Positions 22,534 through 32,980 of a stretch of DNA of 64,000 bases are shown here, one piece after another. The notes under the pieces are model-generated. The model was not told the DNA's origin, did not search any database, and saw only the letters and a program-made list of their open reading frames with translations. The first letter of the stretch is position 1. Each line of letters opens with the position of its first letter. Both the position numbers and the translations under genes were made by a program. Origin of the DNA: Monocercomonoides exilis (taxonomy: Eukaryota; Preaxostyla; Oxymonadida; Polymastigidae); NCBI GenBank assembly GCA_001643675.2, contig LSRY02000006.1, positions 126,501-190,500 of the forward strand. Reading direction: 5' to 3'.

Positions 22534-23590
22534 ATCATTTACACTCAAAGATGTCTTTGAGATCACTCTTAATTAATTATAATAGGGATTGTACAGTTTT
22601 ATTTAGGAAATTGTATCATTTATCCTTTTTATATGTTTTTGTTTATGCGAAAAGAAATTAATTTCCAGTATTGAAAGTTATTAATTATTTTCTTAATTGC
22701 TTTATGGATGATTAAGACAATAACTAAGTCTCTTTATATCATTATCAGTGACAATTTATTGCATATGTTATAACTATTATTGGCGAAAGAAGTTCATATG
22801 TACACGTATTTTTTAAAGTTTTATAAGTTTCTTTTGTTTTTTTTTTTTAACAAGCGCGAGTAAAGCTAAATATTTGCTTTACAGTTATTTTGATATATTG
22901 AACATGCACGTGTTTGTATGTTGAAAGGCATTAAGTCATGATTTGTTAAGTTGCGTGTAATGATTATTGGATAAATGTATATTTTAAAGAAAACTTAATT
23001 TTTTTTTAAATTTTGAACTCAGATGAAATTTTATGATTTACAAAAAAATACTACATTTTTCAAAAAATATGGGGCAAAATTCTTGCATTTATGAAAAAAC
23101 AACAATTCATTCCAAACTTTCCCTACAACTTTATCATTATAAGTCTTTCATTCCCATGCAAAAAAAGAAGAAAATTATGAAAAATGATAAAAATATTTAA
23201 AAGTGAATGATGGAACAAAATTCATAAAACAAAAAAGTTCGTCACAAATGTTAGCTGAATAAATAATTCATAATACGATACAAGATTGCGATAAAAAAAT
23301 CATTTTCACATAATTTTAAACAGTCTACGTAACAGTTTTTTTCGAAATGAGAAACAGTTTTTGAAAATTGAGCGTTTTTAATCATATGGGATAAACTCCT
23401 TTATTATTTCTAATTCGAAAAAGAATAATTCCATTTCAAAAGTAATTTTTGAAACAATTATTTTCATTTTATTAAGATGAATTTACCCGGAAAAAAATGT
23501 TGAAATTCGTTTCACAACAAACAATTATTCTTGAATTAACAACGAAATGAAAAAACCAATCGTTTTTTTGAAGTTTATTTTAACATGGAT
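22534..23590. other. Gene-free AT-rich region
   Basis: No coding sequence is recognised. It contains one copy of the dispersed repeat described at 23066-23245. A short open frame at 23547-23846 is part of the left arm of a foldback element, not a gene. Confidence 0.5.
23066..23245 (+). repeat. Dispersed repeat, copy 1 (second copy near 40483)
   Basis: This ~180-bp stretch and 40483-40670 share, in the same order and orientation, AATATGGGGCA, TTTATGAAAAAA, TTCCAAACTTT, CTTATCATTnT and a TGGAACnAAATTCA...AAACAAAAAA ending. They are diverged copies of one interspersed element of unknown class. Confidence 0.7.
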
Positions 23591-24395
23591 GATCCTTTTT
23601 GAAATCACACTGACATCGCATAGAATACCGGACATGATCGATTTCACAATAACTGCAAGAGAAATTATACTGACAATTTTCCTCAAATTTTATCTTATCA
23701 ATGTCAACTCATTTGATATCCAAAACTTTCAAAATTGTTTCATTAGTGTCAGAAAATGTCATTTTTTGAAATTTCGGAGAAATAGGATTTTGAGTTTCTT
23801 AGAGATTTCAATCATTAATTTTGAAATATTTTGTCAATATGGGTGATTCTTTTTGAAAAGTCACAAATGCTAAATTTTCATATAAATTAAAAATAACATA
23901 TTTTGCTCAAAATTATATTAACATACACCAAACTTAACTTAAATGGAATCTATTTCTTGATAATGCTATTTCAAACATTCTTGAGGAGATTTGTGAGCTG
24001 AAACAGAAATTTGAGCAAAATATGAAATTTTTGATATATTTGAAAATTAAACATTTGTGACTTTTCAAAAAGAATCACCCATATGACAATGAAAGTCTGG
24101 AACACTAAATGAGTTGACATTGATAGGATTATTTTTGAGGAAAATTGTCAGAATTATTCCTTTTGCAGTAATTGTGAAATCGATCTTGTCCTGTATTTAT
24201 TTCGATATCTGCACTTTCGTTCGAGTTTTGAACAAAATTTTAATCTCAATGGGATTTTTTTAAAAAAAATGAATTGAAATAGGGAACACTTATTGTATAT
24301 GATATTGCTATTACATAAACAAAATTTGACACAAATCCCATTGAAAACAAAAATTTGATCAAAAATCGAATGAAAAAATGATTTCAAAAAGGATC
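23591..24395. mobile_element. Foldback (large imperfect palindrome) element
   Basis: The two sides are inverted copies. The outer ends are GATCCTTTTTGAAATCA (23591-23607) and its complement (24379-24395). Inside, ATCGATTTCACAATAACTGC, ACAATTTTCCTCAAA, ATCAATGTCAACTCATTT and GGGTGATTCTTTTTGAAA on the left all recur inverted on the right (down to 24011-24083). The arms have suffered separate insertions or deletions of ~100-150 bp. There is no protein-coding capacity. It looks like a MITE or foldback transposon. Confidence 0.75.
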
Positions 24396-24688
24396 ACCAT
24401 TTTAATTTCCTTTTTCAAAATTGAGTTTAAGTTTATCTGACCTGACAAGTTTTTTTTGTGTCAGTGACAAATTGACGGACGAGTCAATTTGACGTGTCAT
24501 TTCCAATATTAGATTCAAATACATTTCCCTTTCAATTAAAAAACGACATAGAATGTTTAATGAAATACATACAAAAATTTACTGAATTGGAAAATTTTAT
24601 GACAAATTTTGATCATATTTGTCACAAAGTGCCTGTTGCGGAAATATAATTGATATAAGAATTTTAATCAACTTTCTTTTTCTCTTCA

Positions 24689-27516
24689 ATGGCTGATGAT
24701 CGTTCGTTGTTAATAAAAGAACTTCCTTATGGTCTACAAAAATCATTAGAGGAAATTTCAATCGTGTGCAATAATTGTATTCATGGAACTCTTCACATTA
24801 TTTTTATTTTTTTTATTATATCGAGAAAAGTGCATTTGAAAAGAAAAAGGACGAGTTGGGAAAAGCGAATTGTGGCTTTGTTCGATTGGAATAGGCCTCA
24901 ACAGATGATGGCGCTCAATGTTTGAATGATTCGTTTTTGTGAAAAAATAATTTAGAGTTATCATTTCTTTAATCGAAAAAAAAGTCTCATTGCCACAGGC
25001 TTCAAGCATCCAAACAGACCAGAAGAAATTATGTCCCAATTACATTTTCAAATTTTCAAAGGTATCTTATGGATTTGCTATTACAAAGTGAAATCGGATT
25101 TTAAAACAAAAGTTGATGGAAACAGAATGTTTTTGTGTCCCAACGAAAAGAAGTGACATTCCTGCGGATGTTCAAAGAGAGACAGTTCTGCTGCTGTAAA
25201 ACAACATAAATGCACATTGTTGTCTCCCACTCAGGATTTTTGGATGACAAAAAAGCAAAATGTTACACAACCAACAGTATCAGCAATTGGCGTAGGTAAT
25301 AAATTAATTAAAGATATTGTGCCATTGACGGATTTATTTTTAAATTTTGTTTCCAGATGTAACATATCGTTTTTATCAGCTGCGTCGTCCGAATTTAACA
25401 CATTTGTAAAGCATTTGATTCAAATAGCCCAGACAAATCCAACTGCAGAGCCCACAGAAATATTTCCATATTTATCAAAGTGGAAAATAAAAAGACTTAT
25501 CAGCGAAAAGAAGGTTGCAGCAATTCGTCAAAGATTAAAATTTATAAAAGACTAATGCGTTTCTCTCATGATCGATGGAGGGATAATTGCAAATAAAAAG
25601 TGCACCATAATTTCATATGTAATTCATGCAGAAAAATCAACTCCCGGATTTTGGAGCCTTCAACCAGCATGTTATTCTTCTGATGATTACAAAAATCTTG
25701 CTGAAATGTGCATTTCGGAGATTGCAAAATGCGGAGGTGAAGTCAGAAGCATTTGCAGTGATGATTTGGCAGCTCAAAAAAAGCATTTCAAGATTTATCA
25801 CACGATTCTGATAGAGAAATCGATTTATTGAATTTTTATGTCAAACCTTTTCATATTTATTGTTTTAATCATTTGATCAACTTAACAATCACACATTGTT
25901 TTCAAGAAGTCCCATTTCTAAAATCAATCAAGGATAATATTATTGAGTTCTCAAAATTATCAAGGAGCTCATCTATGCAACAGATGTTACCTACAAAATG
26001 CCCAACATTCACACTTACGAGATGGTTGTGCTTGACAGATATTTGCTTGTTCATAAGGAAAAACAGAGAAATTATATTGGAATCGAAGCTAATGGACAGC
26101 CAGAGTATTATTAATGCAATTAAAGCGGAAATTTTGTTATTCCCTTTAAAAAAGTTGCATTTATTTTATGAAGATGACAACAGCAAGCTTGGAAAAGTTT
26201 TTCCAAAAATTTTTGAGGCAATGTCATATTTCAAAAACTTATTAAACTCAAGCCCATTTCGTTCCGATCATTGGCATAATGCAATTGAAAACGCTTGGAT
26301 ATATGTGTTCAACTACACTTTGGAAGGCGAAAGATGGGATCCAATTGCTCTCGCTTATGCATTAATACCAGAAGGAAAAAACAAACTTATCAGCGATGAC
26401 TTTTGTTGTATGTTTTTTAATTCAGAAAACAAAGAAAAAAGACAGTTTGCACAAACGTTCAAACATTTTAATAATTGTTTATTTCATTTTTTTCTATATT
26501 TTAATGTTTGATAAATTTTTTTGCAATTATTTTCTAGATCGAGCATCATCGTCGTCAGTTCCCTCATCATCACAGAAAAAAGAAACATCTGTTGGCAGGA
26601 GCTTTTCAGAAGAAATAGAATCAACCGATTTTCCTGTATCTGTGAGCAGATTTCAAAAGGCATTATCAACGATTTTGAGAAAGGAATCATCAACCGAGCA
26701 TGTCCATCCGAGTTCGAACAAGCAACAAATTGAGGAAGAACAAGATTCTGTGATATCATCATCGACGCATATCTAGAAAGAAATTGAAGATCTACCATTA
26801 ATTGTTTCACAATTTGAAAAGAAAGAAATTTCTTTATCACTTGAACAAGAAGGTATTTTTCCAGACAATGAAAATGAAGCAGATTATCTTGGACTCACAG
26901 AGGCAGAGGAGCAATCAGGAAATGACGAATATGAAGAAATCGTAAATGACGAAGCTTCAACACTTGTTGAAACAAGATCTTCACTAATTTTTTCTCAAGA
27001 AACACTCAATGACAAATCGGATTATCATGCAATAGACAACTTTTACAAAGATGTTTTCCATGAAGATGAAGATGATGTGATTTTTGTAGGGACAAAAAAA
27101 GACTTCAAGTTATTCACGAAATTTCAAAGGAGAAGGAGAATCAAGCAGTAAATTCAATGAAGATATCAATTGCATCAAATTGGTATAACAAAATATTTAA
27201 ATCATTTAATACATTTTTCAAAAATTCAATAGAGCAGTTAACGGAGGAAACACAAGAAAAATTTGCATCGTTATTTAAAACTCACATTCTTTCCGCAACT
27301 TCAATTGGTTTACTCGAGAGTTTACCGGTATATTATTGTCATATTGCATCACAGGGTGGAATGGAAACGATTTTTGCCAACATTAGTTTTTGCATTGCAA
27401 CAGCTCCTTGCAGTGAATCTCCATGCGAACGACTTTTTTCAAGATTAAAGCGAATTGTCGGAGATCATCGACATTCTCTTTCATTAGATTCTCTCAATTC
27501 ATTGCTTCTATTATGA
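24689..27516 (+). pseudogene. Decayed hAT-superfamily transposase
   Basis: The coding signal runs N- to C-terminal across the interval but is broken. A Cys/His stretch like a BED zinc finger (FLCPNE...SCGCSK...VKQHKC, about 25130-25212) contains an in-frame TGA at 25154. The next block, ending RQRLKFIKD, stops at a TAA (25553) and continues in frame with SLMIDGGIIANKKCTIISYV, a DUF659-like start of the transposase core. An A-run near 25780 shifts the frame. There is an acidic linker with a TAG at 26774-26776. A final exon-like block (27157-27516) contains the hAT dimerisation signature PCERLFSRLKRIVGDHRHSL. Such transposases cut and paste DNA between short inverted ends. With at least three stops and two frame changes this copy should be inactive. 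Confidence 0.75.
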
Positions 27517-27889
27517 ACATGATCGATTTCTTATTTGTTTGTTATTCGAACAATTATCCTTTTTTATTTTTTACTAACTTCAACTGTTAAGCAGTATTTA
27601 AATTTAATTTCAATAATGTTGAAAAACATTCAATAGAATCACTCGAGCTATTTTTATTAATAAATGTTTTTAATCAAACAAAACAAGTTCATTCATTCGT
27701 TTATAAATGATGTGAATACAACACGAGAAGAAATACAATAATTCTGTAATTTGCATTTGTTTTCTTTGAAAGACAGTGTGATTGAAATATTTTACAAAAT
27801 AGCAAATGCAGTTTATTTGTTGAATAGCAAAAAAATTAAGCAATAAACGTAACTGAAAAAAAAGAAAAAAGCAAAGTGGTTGTATTCCA

Positions 27890-29240
27890 CCTATATTGGA
27901 TATCGTGGAGGAAGAGTTTGAGGTTGCTTTGATGAGGATAAATGATGTGGCTCCTTCGCCTGAAGAATTTACGTAAGTTGTGTTGGAGGATCGAGAATAT
28001 GCGAGTGAGGTTGGAGATTAAAGAAAAGAAGAATAGTTAAGTGTTGAAGATGACGTGAAAGAAAACTCTCCAACGGCGCACAGAGATTTGTGGAAAGATT
28101 CAAGGAGAACGAAATGAAGTTGGAAGAGGAAGTGGCATCGTTTGTGAAGGAGGAGCTTTGACTAATAAGGCTTAGGAACGAAAAGGAAGGGACAGAAGTG
28201 GAGAAAGCAGGTAGTTCACTGCAATCCGCAGAACATACTTTTCAAAACGCTTCGTTAACAGATGACATTTATCAAGAGATCGTTAGAGCGTTCTTAAAGG
28301 GCGGCTACAGCAGCAGATAAGCCTTTGTGAATAACTGTTGATGAAATCGCAGGAGTTGGAAAATATGAGAAGCATTTGAAAATGCAAATAAATAATCTTC
28401 ATTAATCATGGATCAAGGAAGAGAGAACAGAGATGAGGAGAAAAACTTCAATTTCAAAAAGAACATACGGACTGAAGTGTCATGGAATGATCATGAAAAA
28501 GAAGAGGAAGTGTTAATCGAAAAGAAAGAAAGGGAAGAGGAAGAAAAAGATAATCAAGAGAATGGAAAATGAGCTTCCATTATTGAGAAAGAAGAAGAAG
28601 GTGTTCACGAAAAGGCAGAATCTAAGAGCGACTGGTTTTGTATTTGTGGGGGCGGTGAGAAATAATCTGTAAATTGCGTATTCTTCTCTGATAAGATGCA
28701 GGAGACATTTCTCAGTTCCTTCGATTTATTTGGAGCTGTTGCATTGACGAAGACACTCGAAGGAAAAAAACAAGAAAGGAAGGAGTGATTAAGTGAGTGT
28801 AATGGATTTGTCTGGTGAAGATGGAAACAAAACAAAGAGAAAAGTTGGGAAGAAGATTTTGTGGGAGAAGAAAAAGAAGAAGATGCATGTGTTGTTGTTA
28901 TATAATTAGAATTAGTTCCTTGTTGGTGTGTGTTTTAGAGAGATGATGTGGAAAGTTTTGTGATGAGAATCAATAACAAGAAAGTCAACGAAGAAAGGTT
29001 GAAACAAAGAATATGACGAAAATGTAAAAGATGATATTGAAAAAATGAAAAAGAGAAGCCCACGGAAAAATTGAAAAGGGTGATTTTGCTTTTTATAAAT
29101 AAAAATATATGAGTGTTTGGATCTGCTTTGTGATTGGAACGGGAAGAAAAAAAGAAAGAAGTCAATAAAAAAGGAGATGGTTAAAGAAAAGAAGGAGAAG
29201 GAGGAGATTTTGGAGAAGTGCAAATCGAGAATACAATTGA
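27890..29240 (+). pseudogene. Purine-rich relic of a Glu/Lys-rich coding sequence
   Basis: The + strand is strongly A/G-rich, like genes for charged coiled-coil proteins in this window. It yields fragments such as RFKENEMKLEEEVASFVKEE, but every frame is closed by stops within a few dozen codons. I cannot assign a family. It may be a dead host gene or cargo trapped within the repeat-bounded segment. Confidence 0.35.
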
Positions 29241-29684
29241 ATCCGTGAATTAATTAATTGATCTCGTGAAGTGTCAATGTTTTAACAATTTTTCGATCAA
29301 CAGGCTTGTGGGTGTCTTTTGAACGCCTGATTCATTCGTCCCAGCAAAGTGATGGCTGATGAATAATAACATGTTTGCTCTGCTTGACAATGTCCCACTC
29401 TTCGCAGCTTTCTCCGCAACTCCAGACATTTCTCCTCCCATTCTGCTTGCATCTCCTCCAACTTTTTCAGAAACCATTGTTTTGTCTGAAATCTTTTCCA
29501 ATTTTTTGAATGATTGTCACGACCTTTCCTTTTGGTAATTCTCGATGATATCTGAACCTTGCCAACCTCATCACAAAGTTGATTGGATGTCAGTTTCTGC
29601 TTTGTTCTCTTCCTTTCCTTTTTTAAAGTGCTGCTCAGGCAGTCTCGGAAACGCTATTGCTTCATGGATGCATAGTTTGCACTT

Positions 29685-30080
29685 CTATATTTGCTCCTCT
29701 CTCAGATAGGCATATTCAGTGCGAGTGAAAAGATGAGTAATTGGGTACGTTTGCAGTTGAAAAGAGTCTGATGAAGGAGAAGAAGCAAATGGAATGATTG
29801 TTGATTTGGAAGAAGATGAAGAAGAAGGAGAGAAGGCACTTGGTGAAGAAAGCACAAACAATTCGATGAGAACAAAATAAGTTAGCTCCTTACCATAAGC
29901 AAATAGAAAATCTTTATAATTGTTTTTTTCCAACTTCTCGACTTGAATCAGCACCTCGTTGATTGTTAGCCAATAATCTTTGTATGTGCTGGAAAAGGAC
30001 TCAAATTCCGGAGTATTTCTGACAGTCCTTCCCTTTTTCATCACAATGAAATGAAGCGAGAGCTCATCCATAAGTCCCAC
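29685..30080 (-). CDS. Unidentified fragment, possibly one exon of a decayed gene
   Basis: A 131-codon minus-strand frame begins MGLMDELSLHFIVMKKGR and has about 75 well-mixed residues (ending near FLFAYGKE) that look like true protein. It then runs into Ser-rich sequence. A donor-like GTAAGG occurs right after the FLFAYG codons, so the conserved part may be a single exon. No second exon was found. Just upstream on this strand nothing continues it, and downstream is relic sequence, so it is probably a remnant. Family not recognised. Confidence 0.3.
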   Translation of the reverse strand: MGLMDELSLHFIVMKKGRTVRNTPEFESFSSTYKDYWLTINEVLIQVEKLEKNNYKDFLFAYGKELTYFVLIELFVLSSPSAFSPSSSSSSKSTIIPFASSPSSDSFQLQTYPITHLFTRTEYAYLREEQI

Positions 30081-31916
30081 ACATTATTATTGTCGAACAG
30101 ATTCTGCTATTGCTCGAGATGATTTTTTTCGACATTATAAGCATTAACAAAATTTCAGAAAACCCCATTTTTTTGCTTCGAATCAATGCAAATTTTCATT
30201 CTCAGCGAAATTAACCGATGCTTCAAAAACATGAAAGTCATTTATCAACGAAGAAGACAATCTCTTTGTTCTCTCATCTGTCATTTCCAAGTTTTCTGAT
30301 TGTTGATGTGTGTTTTTAACTTATGTTGATAATTTTCTAGTTTGCCACATATGGATTCATTTTCTTTTTCATTGTTTTTCTTCCATTTTTACTGTTTCTC
30401 TTGATTGATAAAAATTTGAAGGGACTCCTCGATGAAATTGAGTAAATATTTCACCAAAAATTTCGATATCATAAATTAGAACCAGAGCTTCAACAAAAGA
30501 AATCTATAAATATTACGGTATAATTATTGACGTTAATTTTTTTTAAACATGATATAATATGAAAGTTCTCAAACTTTCAATGTACCTTCAAACTGGAAAG
30601 AATAAATAAAAAAGTCTTTGATTGAAAAGAATCAAACATTTTCATATTTTCTTTCACTCAGCGAAATTATTTCTTTGTAATAACAAATTTGTGCACAAGG
30701 ATAGAATCCAAAGTGAAATTTAATAATCACTTTAACATGAGAAATAAATCATTAAACAAACAAATGATTTACCAAATTATTTCTGCTTGATTATATTAGC
30801 GTTAGGTACGACAAAGAAACTTTGATAAATGTATTTATTCTGCTCACAGAATGTTGTTACAACACAAAAAAATTAATTTAATTAAAAGAAAGGGGAACAG
30901 CAAATTAGAAATAGTCATTCAGCAAATGTTAACAACTCGATAACAGTAATACTGATTTTGAAGTTTTTTGCAGCTTGATTGTTTAATCCTGCCACTTGAA
31001 TCGAAAAAATGCTAAAACTTCATTAATTCTAAAAACTGACAAAATGCTTCAAAAATAAGTTAGCAACAACACTGAAATTTAAGAAAGCATTGATCGCTAA
31101 CATTTTGGAATGTTTTTGAAGAACAGAAGAGCGGATGGAATTGTTTGAAATAAAAAAGGATTTTATTTTGGTCAATTTTTTTGAAAAAATTAATTGTTGT
31201 CAAATTTCGACAAACAAACAAAAACACTCAAAAACAAAGTCGGAACAAAAAAATCATTTATTTTGAATTATTATAATTATCATTTTTTTTATTAGTGACG
31301 GACGAGGCAAAAATTGATTTGTCAGGTCAGACAGGCTTAATTGAGTTTGTCTTTTTTTGGAAAATGGAATTATTTTTTGTGAACAAAATTTGAATAATGA
31401 ATGTATTATTGTTTTTGAAATCATTTCTTCTGTATGCAGATTTTTCAAATGTTGTTTGTCATGAAGAAGATATTTCGGATTAAAATGCCATATTCAACAC
31501 AGTTGTTTCAAAAACAAATGTTTTTGCTATTTTAAAGATAAAGATGTTTAATGCACACCTTTAAACTTTTTGGACTTCATTTATTAAACGTCAAGGGTTA
31601 TTTTGGAACCGAAAATTTTGAAAGAAATAATATTATTTAAAAAAAACCACCCATGTAATCACATTTTTGTTTCATTAAAGAAGATTTTTTGTTTTTCCTG
31701 TGTGAAGAATTGGTAAAAAATTTTCAAGTTTGTCAGCAATATTCAAGATTTTTTTCCCGATTAAAATTTGTCCCAGTTTATTTTGACTTTGAATGTGACT
31801 TTAATTTTTTCAGAGATAAAACAAAAATATATCGAAAGCATGAATTGAAAAGGAATGTGTTCGGATTCTGAAGGATTTGCTTCATTTCCATCTTGCTAGA
31901 GAAAAAATTTTTAATA

Positions 31917-32160
31917 TGTCTAAATTTTTTTGAAAAGTTCCTTTTGTTTAATTTTCAAATAAAATAAAAATTTCATTTTTCGATCAAATTTCTGTTCCCA
32001 CTCACGAAACTACTCAATAACAATAATAATAATATTGTCAAGATCTTATATTCATGACAGAGAAATTTGGTGAGTGGGAACAGAAATTTGATCGAAAAAT
32101 GAAATTTTCATTTTATTTGAAAATTAAACAAAAGGAACTTTTCAAAAAAATTTTGACATA
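31917..32160. repeat. Inverted repeat, ~90-bp arms, 64-bp loop
   Basis: The left arm 31917-32005 and right arm 32070-32160 are near-perfect inverted copies, for example GAAAAGTTCCTTTTGTTTAA and GATCAAATTTCTGTTCCCAC against their complements. The high identity suggests a younger insertion or inverted duplication than its neighbours. Confidence 0.85.
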
Positions 32161-32422
32161 TGGGCGATTATTTTTGAAATCATAACTTTTTTCGGGATGT
32201 TAATTATTTTGAAGATTCATTATCATTTGCCAAATAATCATCTTTTGAAATAAAGTTGTTTTTCAATCGTTTCAAAAGCTAATAGTTGATGAAAAAGAAA
32301 GACATAGATGTTTTTGATTGTAGTCATCACTTTTCTGTGTCCATCAATAACATTTTTTAAACACAATTAAGAAACCGTAATATTTGAAACAAAAAAATTG
32401 ATTTCAAAAACAATCACCCACA
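32158..32422. mobile_element. Short MITE-like element with inverted ends
   Basis: The ends ATATGGGCGATTATTTTTGAA (left, about 32158-32179) and TTCAAAAACAATCACCCACAT-type sequence (right, to about 32422) are diverged inverted copies of the motif also found in the foldback at 23838-24083. The interior is unrelated AT-rich sequence. Confidence 0.5.
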
Positions 32423-32980
32423 TTTGAAATTTTCATTCTGCTAAGATTTTTAACTTTTTTCATACAAACAAATTTGTATTTTGTTGATAAGTTTCACTCA
32501 AAATAATGATGAATTGATGAAAAGAAAAGAAAAAAAATTTTTTTTTCTTAAATTTTGAACAAACAAAAATCAATGCGAACGATCTTAAATATATAAATAA
32601 ATATATTACACACTTTTGTTTCGTAAATATCTGCTATTTTGAAGAAAAGAAAAAAAGTAAAGATCAAAAAAAAATTCATAGAGTTAAAGAATTGTAATCT
32701 CTATAAAGAACAGTAACTTTCGAGAAAAAGAAAGTTGAATTAAAATTTGTACAAAAGAAAATGTCAGTTTCACACATAAAAGAGAAAAATTGATTGTTCT
32801 TCAAAAGTAAAAAAAAGTTTTTTTACAGTTCAGCGCTCGTAAACATTGCATGCTCCGAAAAAGTCAAGAAATTTATCAGTGAAAACATTATAATAAATAA
32901 AGAACCTGTCCGATTTCATAAAATTTCCAAATTAAAAAATCAATTATGAAAAAAAAAATAGTGTTACTCTCAAATAAGAC

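Larger units (their letters stand above)
24376..31426. mobile_element. ~7-kb segment bounded by diverged inverted repeats, enclosing a hAT transposase relic
   Basis: The left boundary has AATGATTTCAAAAA (from 24376), a TTGAGTTTAA-type stretch, then TCTGACCTGACAA (24436-24448). The right boundary carries the same three in inverted order: TTGTCAGGTCAGA (31319-31331), TTAATTGAGTTTGT and TTTTTGAAATCATT (31411-31425). TGACGGACGAG lies just inside both ends, near 24474 and 31296, but in the same orientation. The left copy sits in a hairpin with 9-bp arms CAAATTGAC/GTCAATTTG. This may be one old element with the transposase inside, or several nested insertions; target-site duplications could not be recognised. 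Confidence 0.45.
30081..32980. other. Gene-poor repeat region
   Basis: AT-rich DNA with no believable gene. It holds the right boundary of the 7-kb repeat-bounded segment (31319-31426), a perfect-looking foldback (31917-32160) and a short inverted-end element (32158-32422). The small open frames at 31254 and 31689 fall in these repeats or in low-complexity sequence. Confidence 0.55.

Noticed and set aside
23547-23846. 99-codon frame as a gene
   Set aside because: It lies wholly within the left arm of the foldback element; its inverted partner is closed by stops.
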